Source of the DNA: Planctomycetota bacterium
GTDB taxonomy: Bacteria > Planctomycetota > UBA1135 > GCA-002748355
DNA length: 64,000 nucleotides
Direction of reading: 5' to 3'
NCBI GenBank assembly: GCA_002748355.1
Contig: PDSF01000049.1
Location: 35,815 to 99,814 of the forward strand
Both the position numbers and the translations under genes were made by a program. Shown piece by piece: positions 44,165-49,884 of this stretch (the first letter of the stretch is position 1; each line of letters begins with the position of its first letter). Below the pieces are notes generated by a model. That model ran no database searches. It was given only the letters and a program-made list of their open reading frames with translations, and was not told the origin of the DNA.

Positions 44165-44595
44165 GAGTTGGCCAGTATCGACGAAGCAGGGTGGCGGGTC
44201 ACGATCTGAGGCAAAGCAGCTTGAGCTTGTGACGAAATGGCGATGCGGTCTCGAATTCGCTTCCGTATCGGGATTTTGCGTTTGACTCCCGCTGGGAAAT
44301 CGCCATACCTACGCCTTGCGAACAGCCTTCACCTTGGCGATTCGCTCACGAATTCGGCGGTTTTCGGGTTCCCAGTAACAGTTCGCCCTCAAGCGATGTT
44401 GCTACCGAAAGTGGCTGGAGATGGGCGAGGCGTCGAGGAGCGGTCTCCAGGGCAAGGGAGGACCGGGGTCTAGGGTCCGGCTGGTTTCCACGAAAGTGGG
44501 GTCAGTGAGTGGCCATTGGGCTCCGCGGCTTTCCCAAAGGGGAGCGGGGGCTGCCGCTCGAACTTCCAACTGAAACCACCTGAACAGGAATAATC
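44165..44595. other. Divergent intergenic region between the AsmA-like gene and the histone-fold gene
   Basis: 431 bp with promoters presumably for both neighbours; none is clear enough to call. A very short minus-strand frame (44309-44392) is listed separately. The histone gene start (44596) has CAGGAATAATC before the ATG. Confidence 0.4.
44309..44392 (-). CDS. Possible 27-residue basic small protein
   Basis: A frame closed by TAG at both ends (upstream stop 44402-44404, stop 44309-44311). From a TTG at 44392 it would encode RANCYWEPENRRIRERIA followed by KVKAVRKA. The residue pattern is strongly protein-like and basic, which is uncommon for random sequence, but no good ribosome site precedes it and I recognise no family. 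If real it would lie upstream of the AsmA-like gene on the same strand, or could be the tail of a decayed gene. Confidence 0.25.
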   Translation of the reverse strand: MRANCYWEPENRRIRERIAKVKAVRKA

Positions 44596-44850
44596 ATGGC
44601 TGCACGCAAGAAGAAGGCCGCAAAGAAGGCTTCGAAGAAGAAGGCCGCCCGTCGTGGCGTCAAGAAGGCCGCTCCGGTCGCGATGATCATCAGCAAGAGC
44701 CGCACGAAGGACGCTATCAGCGGCATGGACTGCAAGACCGCTGGAGACTTCTACGAGGCACTCGATGTTCACGTGCGCGAGACTCTGGCCAAGGCCGTTG
44801 AGCGCGCCATGGCCAACAAGCGCGCCACCGTCCGCCCGCAGGATCTTTGA
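44596..44850 (+). CDS. Histone-fold DNA-binding protein with lysine-rich N-terminal tail
   Basis: 84 residues from ATG 44596 (CAGGAATAATC upstream). Residues 1-28 form a Lys/Ala/Arg tail (MAARKKKAAKKASKKKAARR then GVKKAAPVA) like histone H1 or chlamydial Hc1. Residues 29-84 match a minimal bacterial histone fold as in Bdellovibrio Bd0055: a short first helix (AMIISKSRTKDAISG), a long central helix (AGDFYEALDVHVRETLAKAV then ERAMANK), the loop strand RATVRP and a truncated third helix (QDL). The R-(K/A)-T-(V/I)-x-x-x-D/Q motif is the DNA-facing loop of histones. It probably dimerises and coats or bends DNA. It is monocistronic, followed by three stem-loops. The fold assignment is from pattern memory and needs structure prediction. 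Confidence 0.7.
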   Translation: MAARKKKAAKKASKKKAARRGVKKAAPVAMIISKSRTKDAISGMDCKTAGDFYEALDVHVRETLAKAVERAMANKRATVRPQDL

Positions 44851-44857
44851 TCACGTG

Positions 44858-44979
44858 AGCACGGCTCTCTCTTGCTGAGACCGTGCTATTGCTGAGGGCT
44901 GCCCGGCGTTTTTCGCCGGGCTCTCTCGCGCTTGTGTTTGCGGGAGCCAGCACGCCTCCTCGTGAGTGATGCTGGCTCC
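44858..44979 (+). terminator. Three consecutive stem-loops after the histone-fold gene
   Basis: AGCACGG (44858-44864) pairs with CCGTGCT (44881-44887). GCCCGGCG (44901-44908) pairs perfectly with CGCCGGGC (44914-44921) around TTTTT. GGAGCCAGCA (44943-44952) pairs perfectly with TGCTGGCTCC (44970-44979). The second is the best terminator candidate (GC stem then CTCTCTCGCGCTTGTG). Three in a row suggest 3' stability or strict isolation of a highly expressed mRNA. Confidence 0.6.
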
Positions 44980-45041
44980 GCGCACGTACAGGCGGCAGGC
45001 TCTTGGGCTTCCTTGCCACTCTGCCAGCAAAGGGGACGACG

Positions 45042-47006
45042 ATGAGTTCGATCCTGGAGATTTTGGGGCTGCAGGCCACAGAAGAGTCCCTGGACTACAT
45101 CCAGAACAAAGGCCAGTTCCACCTCTTCACTCTGCTCACTGAGCAACGACACCCGGCAACGATGCAGCTGGGCTACGACGCACGGGACGATCTGCGCCGG
45201 GCATTGACCCAGGTTCTGAGCGTCGATGCCGACATCGTGCAGCGCTTCGAGGCTCTGGCGGCGGAGCCGGAAGGGCTGGAGCGACTCGTTGCTGCCTTTG
45301 CTGCGGCGATACGCGAAGGCCGAAGGATGTATTTCTACGGCTGTGGTGCGACCGGCCGGCTCGCCAAGCAAATGGAGTCGAGCTTTTGGCGGCCGTTCTG
45401 GCGGCGCGCGCGCGCGAGCAGCGTTTGGGAGCGTGTGGCGGCTCTGCTGCCACGGGCGCCGGAGGGCCAGCTCGTAGGCGAGATGACCGGCGCCGATCGT
45501 GCTCTCGTCGCCTCCCTTGAGGGCTTTGAGGACTTGCAGTTGCTCGGGGCCTTGCAGCTAGCCGATCACGGGATTGAGCCGGGCGATGTCGTGGTCTGCG
45601 TGACCGAAGGCGGGGAGACCTCGTCGGTGATCGGCACGGTGCTGGCGGCTCGCGAGGCATGGGGCGCGGACTCTGACGGGGCACGCCAGCGGCTCTTTTT
45701 CATCTACAACAACCCCGATGACGTGCTGCGGCCCTTCGAGCGCAGCGTGCGCGTGCTGGACGAGCCAGGGATCACCAAGCTCTGCTTGGCGACTGGGCCA
45801 CAGGCGTTGGCTGGCTCGACGCGGATGCAGGCCACGACCAGTGAGACCTACCTCTTGGGTGTGCTCCTCGAACAGGCCATGGACGAGGTGCTGCGCCCCG
45901 AGCTTGGCGATGCGGGGATGGCTGCTCTTGGCTTTGGTCCGGCTCGTAGCGCTTCGGCGCGACTGCTCGACTTTGCTCAGCTGCACCAGGCGACGCTGGA
46001 GGTGGTGGCGGAGCTGGAGCCTTTGACTCGGCTTGAGGCGAAGGCCTACCAGGATGGGCGCTTCGCTGATTACTGCGCTAGCGCGGCGCTAGTGACCGTC
46101 TTCACCGACTGCACGGAACGGAGCCCAACCTTCCGTTTGTATGCTCTCGACGAGGCGCAGCTGCAGCCGCGGCGCTCCTGGGTCAAGGTCTGCACCGAGG
46201 GCGAGGATGCGGCGGCCGCTTGGCGGAGCTTCCTCGGACGGGGATTCCGTGGCTTGTCGCGCAGCTATTATGAGCAGCCCTTGCGAGAGGGAGTGAGTGA
46301 TCCCTACTTGCGGAAGGCTGCGCTTGAGAGTTTGGCGCGTGCGGGAGACGAGCAAGAAGCCAAATACGACTTCTCGCTGGGGGCCCCGGCGAAGGCTGGT
46401 CTTGGCGAAGGCGACCTCGCGGTGGTGGTCACGGTTGGGGAAGAGCAGCGCCGACTCTCCGAGCCGGGAACGGTGCAGCGGCGCTTCCTAGATCGTGCCG
46501 AGGCCGGGGGCGCGGAGACCTTCGTGCTCCACGTGCAGCTGGCGGGAGCCGGGGAGCTCAGCGAGGCTCCTGGTCTGGCGCTGGCGCTGCCCTTTGATGA
46601 GGATCCTCTCGAAGTGCGCCAGCACATTGGGCTCAAGGTACTGCTCAACGCCCACTCGACTTGCACGATGGCGCGGCTGGGACGCGTTGTTGGCAATACG
46701 ATGACCAACGTGAGTCCGAGCAACCTGAAGCTCGTTGGGCGGGCGACCTTCTTGATCGAGAGTCATGTTGCGGATGTCTTTCGTGCCCAAGGGCTCGGCG
46801 ATCCGCCGAGTTTCGCCGAGTGCAATGCCGTGCTCTACGACGCGATGGCATGGACGGCAGCGCAGGAGCCAGGTCAGACGGCTGAGGTGGCGCTGAGTAT
46901 CGTGCGTATTGTTGAGGCAGGGCGTCGCCAAGTGGCGTTGACTTGGGAGGAAGCTGCTGCGCAGCTGGGCGAATCTGGGCTTGCCGAGTATCTGGCAACT
47001 CGTTGA
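45042..47006 (+). CDS. Double-SIS protein of the MurQ / glucokinase regulatory protein (GCKR) superfamily
   Basis: 654 residues from ATG 45042 (AAAGGGG about 7 bases upstream; ATG 45003 is earlier in frame but weak). Bacterial MurQ etherases are about 300 residues; this is double that, like mammalian GCKR (about 625). First SIS region: YFYGCGATGRLAKQMESSFW, LEGFEDLQLLGALQLADHGI, GDVVVCVTEGGETSSVIGT, then ALAGSTRMQATTSET. Second region: KAYQDGRFADYCASAALVTV; near the end, LLNAHSTCTMARLGRVVGNT and NVSPSNLKLVGRA match the MurQ/GCKR C-terminal helix. The catalytic Glu of MurQ in DASE aligns with Ser in MESSF, so MurQ activity is doubtful. A sugar-phosphate sensor or regulator is my inference. It is flanked by a histone-fold gene and a selenoprotein. 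Confidence 0.75.
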   Translation: MSSILEILGLQATEESLDYIQNKGQFHLFTLLTEQRHPATMQLGYDARDDLRRALTQVLSVDADIVQRFEALAAEPEGLERLVAAFAAAIREGRRMYFYGCGATGRLAKQMESSFWRPFWRRARASSVWERVAALLPRAPEGQLVGEMTGADRALVASLEGFEDLQLLGALQLADHGIEPGDVVVCVTEGGETSSVIGTVLAAREAWGADSDGARQRLFFIYNNPDDVLRPFERSVRVLDEPGITKLCLATGPQALAGSTRMQATTSETYLLGVLLEQAMDEVLRPELGDAGMAALGFGPARSASARLLDFAQLHQATLEVVAELEPLTRLEAKAYQDGRFADYCASAALVTVFTDCTERSPTFRLYALDEAQLQPRRSWVKVCTEGEDAAAAWRSFLGRGFRGLSRSYYEQPLREGVSDPYLRKAALESLARAGDEQEAKYDFSLGAPAKAGLGEGDLAVVVTVGEEQRRLSEPGTVQRRFLDRAEAGGAETFVLHVQLAGAGELSEAPGLALALPFDEDPLEVRQHIGLKVLLNAHSTCTMARLGRVVGNTMTNVSPSNLKLVGRATFLIESHVADVFRAQGLGDPPSFAECNAVLYDAMAWTAAQEPGQTAEVALSIVRIVEAGRRQVALTWEEAAAQLGESGLAEYLATR

Positions 47007-47025
47007 TCAAATAGGATCCATAAAC

Positions 47026-47044
47026 CCCGCGTTTTCGCTGCGGG
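47026..47044 (+). terminator. Small hairpin after the double-SIS gene
   Basis: CCCGC (47026-47030) pairs with GCGGG (47040-47044) around GTTTTCGCT, followed by CTTCTGGCC. It is a short stem, weak as a terminator, 20 bp after the stop. Confidence 0.35.
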
Positions 47045-47166
47045 CTTCTGGCCTTATCTCCTGGCCTGTTTCCACAGCATCTTAAGGCTGAGCTATGGAA
47101 TGGCGGGGCATGGGGCTATGTTTGTTGCGCTGGCATCCAAGTCAGCCAGCTGGAAAAGGAGAACAC

Positions 47167-47544
47167 ATGAAGTGGATAATGACGCTGGCTTTGGCCGGTC
47201 TATTGCCGCTCGCAGCCTGTGGTGAACAAGGCGCTACGTCCCAGGCGAAGAAGGACGAGCAGAGCAAGGCCCTAGCGCAGGGTGCAGAGGCGCAGGGTGC
47301 AGAGGTGGTGGGTGCAGAGATGGTGACTGTTGCCTTCCGTCTTGATGATGCCGTTACCTGACCGGACTGTGTCGCTGCCGTGTGCAGCGTCCTCAAGCCT
47401 CTGGGGATCTCGGCTGAGAACATCAAGCTGAAGCCCAATGATTCGGAGCCGATGAAGGTGAGTTTCAACAAGAAGCTGATCACGACGGAGAAGATCCTGG
47501 CCGCGTTGAAGAAGGGTGGCCACCCTGGCAAGGTCGTGAAGTAG
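47167..47544 (+). CDS. Selenoprotein lipoprotein with heavy-metal-associated (HMA-like) UxxC domain
   Basis: 125 residues with TGA 47359-47361 read as selenocysteine (residue 65); the frame ends at TAG 47542-47544. The start ATG 47167 has AAAAGGAG 5 bases upstream. The signal peptide ends in the lipobox LPLAAC (lipidated Cys18), followed by a Gln/Ala/Glu-rich linker. From residue about 53 the fold reads VTVAFRLDDAVT-U-PDC-VAAVCSVLKPLGIS, then PMKVSFNKKLITTEKILAAL, the beta-alpha-beta-beta-alpha-beta of MerP/HMA proteins with U65-P-D-C68 in place of the metal-binding CxxC; Cys73 is nearby. A SECIS-like hairpin follows the TGA. The reading frame continues sensibly for 60 codons after the TGA. 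A pseudogene with a stop is the alternative. Likely job: thiol/selenol metal binding or redox in the periplasm. Confidence 0.8.
47362..47392 (+). promoter_or_regulatory. SECIS-like hairpin directly after the UGA
   Basis: In the mRNA, CGCUGC (47373-47378) pairs perfectly with GCAGCG (47384-47389) around the loop CGUGU. Lower pairs GGA (47364-47366) with UCC (47390-47392) around a U-containing bulge (47367-47372). The loop starts 17 bases after the UGA and has G as its second base. These fit the bacterial rule (loop 16-37 bases from UGA, G in the first two loop positions). Checked by eye only. Confidence 0.65.
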
Positions 47545-47569
47545 TTCGATTTGATCGATGACCTGAGGC

Positions 47570-47605
47570 GAGGCCCAGAGCAGGAGAGTTCCTGCCCTGG
47601 GCCTC
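47570..47605 (+). terminator. Strong hairpin terminator after the selenoprotein gene
   Basis: A 15-base arm at 47570-47584 pairs with 47591-47605 (ends GAGGCCCAG and CTGGGCCTC) with one mismatch around AGAGTT, followed by CTTTCGTTG. It lies 26 bp after the selenoprotein stop, before the convergent kef gene. Confidence 0.7.
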
Positions 47606-47689
47606 CTTTCGTTGATGGCGTCGTCGGCCTGTTGTCAGGCCCTGCTGGCGCGAATGGGATACGGCTGCGGCGAGTATTCCAGACAGGAA

Positions 47690-49663
47690 CTATTCCGACT
47701 CGTCCGTGGCTTTGTCTTGTGCTCGAAAGCGCTTGCCGACCTGGGCGAACTGCTCGCGGGAGGCCAGGAAGAAGGCCACGGTTCCGGCGTTGAGTGTCGT
47801 ATCCGGGCTAGGGTTGCCCTGGGTGTGCCCATCCTGTTGCAAGGCGATGACGCTGATGCCGAAGTCTTCGCGCAGGCGCAGGTTTCGGAGGGTCTTGCCT
47901 TCTAGCTCGCTGCCTGCCTCGACGAGCAGGGCGTGGATCTCCAGGTCACGCAGATGGCTCTCAAGCTGGATGCGGCCGGCCTCCTCCCAAGAGCTGCTGC
48001 GCAGCATTCGATAGCCATCGCCTCGGACCTGGGCGACGAGAGCTTCGATCTCTTGTTGTGGGACGAGGTAGCTGGAAAGCACCCGGGCGAAGATCTCGAT
48101 GGAGGTTTCGAACTCCTCGGGAATCACCTCGGTCGCGCCGAGCTGCTGCAGCGCCTGCATCTCCGCCAGGTAGCGGGTGCGCACCAGCAGCTGGGCGCTT
48201 GGATTGTGTTGATGCACGCTGAGGGTGATGCGCCGGGTGGCAGCTGGGTCATTGATGGCGACCACCACAGTCTTGGCCCGCTGGATGGCGGCGTGTTCGA
48301 GCACCGAACTCTGGGTTGCGTCTCCGTGAAAGATGGGTTCGCCGAGGGCGCGCTCTGAGCGAACGGTATCCGGCGACATCTCAAGGATGACGTAGGGGAT
48401 CTCGGCGGAGCGAGCAGCGCGGGCGAGGTTCCTACCATTGACGCCAAAGCCGATGATCACCAGGTGCTCGTTGAGCTTGCTTGCCGGCCCCGCTGGTGCC
48501 TTTTGCTTACCGGTGAGCAGGTCGGCCAGCCGTGGCGCGATCTTCATCAGGAAGGGGGTTGCGGCCATGCTTAGCACCGAGGCGCCGAGGAAGAGCTGGT
48601 AGCGGCCTTGGAGCAGGCCTGCTTCGAGCCCGATGCTGGAGAGGATGAAGGAGAATTCTCCCACCTGCGCCAGGGACAATCCCGTGATTACCGCGGTGCG
48701 CGGAGCGAAGCCGAGTAGGCGTACCGCGGCCGCGGCGATGAGCGCCTTGCCGATGGCGACGCTGGAGGCGACGCCGAGCGCCAAGAGTGGCGAGTCCAGC
48801 AACAGCTGGTAGTCAAAGAGCATCCCCACCGATACGAAGAAGAAGCTGGTGAAGACGTCGCGGAAGGGCAGGATGTGCCCGAGTGCCGAGTGGCTGTAGT
48901 CGGACTCGGAGAGGATGAGTCCAGCGAGGAAGGCGCCTAGCGCCAGGGACAAGCCTGCGGTCGAGGTCATCCAGGCAATGCCCATGCAGATCGAGACGAT
49001 CACCAACAAGAAGAACTCGCGATCCTTGGTGCGGGCGACCGCGTGCAGGACGTGCGGGATGACCCACTTGGCTAAGGCGAAGATGCCGGCGAGGATCCCA
49101 ATGGCCTGGGCAGCAAACAAGAGGAAGCTCTCTTGGCCACCTCCGGTTTTGCTCCCGAGCAAGGGGGTGAGGAGGATCATCGGCACGATGGCCAAGTCCT
49201 GGAAGATCAGGATGCCCAGGGTGGTATTGCCATGCGGGCTGTCGATCTCACCTCGCTTCTGCAGTAGCTGCAGGACGATTGCTGTGCTGGACAGCGAGAA
49301 GAGCATGCCCAAAAACAGGGCGTCCCGAGCTTCGAGCCCCAGCAGCCAAGAGAGCAGCCAGCCGCTCATCAGGGTGACTAGGACCTGCAGACTGCCGCAG
49401 AAGAAGACCTGCTTGCGCATCCGCAGGAGGTGCTCGAAGGACATTTCAATGCCGATGGTGAACATCAGCAGGACGACGCCGACCTCCGCGAGCTTGTCGA
49501 CCTCGTGTATGGCCGTGATCCAGGCGAAGCCATGGGGCCCGGCAAGTGCACCGGTGACCAAAAAGCCGAGGATCGCCGGCACGCGCAGCTTGTGACAGAC
49601 GAAGAGGACCGCGATCGCCAGGGCAAAAATGATGACGATGTCGGTGAGGAGTTTGATCTCCAT
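47690..49663 (-). CDS. Kef-type monovalent cation/proton antiporter with RCK domains
   Basis: 657 residues. About 12 membrane helices form the CPA2 fold (LRVPAILGFLVTGALAGPHG, VVLLMFTIGIEMSFEHLLRM, LFSLSSTAIVLQLLQKRGEI, LGILIFQDLAIVPMILLTP, ALGAFLAGLILSESDYSH, FTSFFFVSVGMLFDYQLLL, GLSLAQVGEFSFILSSIG). From about residue 415 comes a TrkA-N Rossmann domain with LVIIGFGVNGRNLARAARS and FHGDATQSSVLEHA, then a TrkA-C domain (HALLVEAGSELEGKTLRNL, REDFGISVIALQQDG). It belongs with KefB/KefC and related potassium or sodium antiporters gated by ligand at the RCK domain; glutathione gating cannot be inferred. The upstream sequence on the same strand has a short cytochrome-like remnant. Confidence 0.93.
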   Translation of the reverse strand: MEIKLLTDIVIIFALAIAVLFVCHKLRVPAILGFLVTGALAGPHGFAWITAIHEVDKLAEVGVVLLMFTIGIEMSFEHLLRMRKQVFFCGSLQVLVTLMSGWLLSWLLGLEARDALFLGMLFSLSSTAIVLQLLQKRGEIDSPHGNTTLGILIFQDLAIVPMILLTPLLGSKTGGGQESFLLFAAQAIGILAGIFALAKWVIPHVLHAVARTKDREFFLLVIVSICMGIAWMTSTAGLSLALGAFLAGLILSESDYSHSALGHILPFRDVFTSFFFVSVGMLFDYQLLLDSPLLALGVASSVAIGKALIAAAAVRLLGFAPRTAVITGLSLAQVGEFSFILSSIGLEAGLLQGRYQLFLGASVLSMAATPFLMKIAPRLADLLTGKQKAPAGPASKLNEHLVIIGFGVNGRNLARAARSAEIPYVILEMSPDTVRSERALGEPIFHGDATQSSVLEHAAIQRAKTVVVAINDPAATRRITLSVHQHNPSAQLLVRTRYLAEMQALQQLGATEVIPEEFETSIEIFARVLSSYLVPQQEIEALVAQVRGDGYRMLRSSSWEEAGRIQLESHLRDLEIHALLVEAGSELEGKTLRNLRLREDFGISVIALQQDGHTQGNPSPDTTLNAGTVAFFLASREQFAQVGKRFRAQDKATDESE

Positions 49664-49682
49664 AGCGGCGAGAGTTTGGGGG

Positions 49683-49805
49683 TCAGCGTCTGGAGAGAAA
49701 GAGTAGGTAGCGGGCGATCGCCAGCCGTTCTTCGTAACTGAGCTGCGGGCTCGAAGGCATGAGTTCGGACTCGGTGTCTGCGAGATACTCGGCCAGGCTC
49801 GTCGA
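49683..49805 (-). pseudogene. Possible remnant of a cytochrome c-like C-terminus
   Basis: Between TGA stops at 49806-49808 and 49683-49685, an open frame without a proper start encodes STSLAEYLADTESELMPSSP followed by QLSYEERLAIARYLLFLSRR. The MPSSP ... LSYEERxAIARYLL spacing resembles the Met-ligand-to-last-helix end of small c-type cytochromes, but no heme CxxCH is present nearby. It is too short to be a gene; I treat it as a relic or coincidence. Confidence 0.3.
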
Positions 49806-49884
49806 TCAGCCTTGGAGTGTCGCGCTTTGCGGCTCCGTTCGCACGCAAGCCTGCGAAGAGTCTGGCTAGGAACTAGGCCGGGGC

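Noticed and set aside
47167..47361. The 47359 TGA as a normal stop giving a short lipoprotein
   Set aside because: The 60 codons after TGA complete a domain whose Cys pair position is exactly the TGA, and a SECIS-like hairpin follows. A pseudogene remains possible, but I rank it lower.
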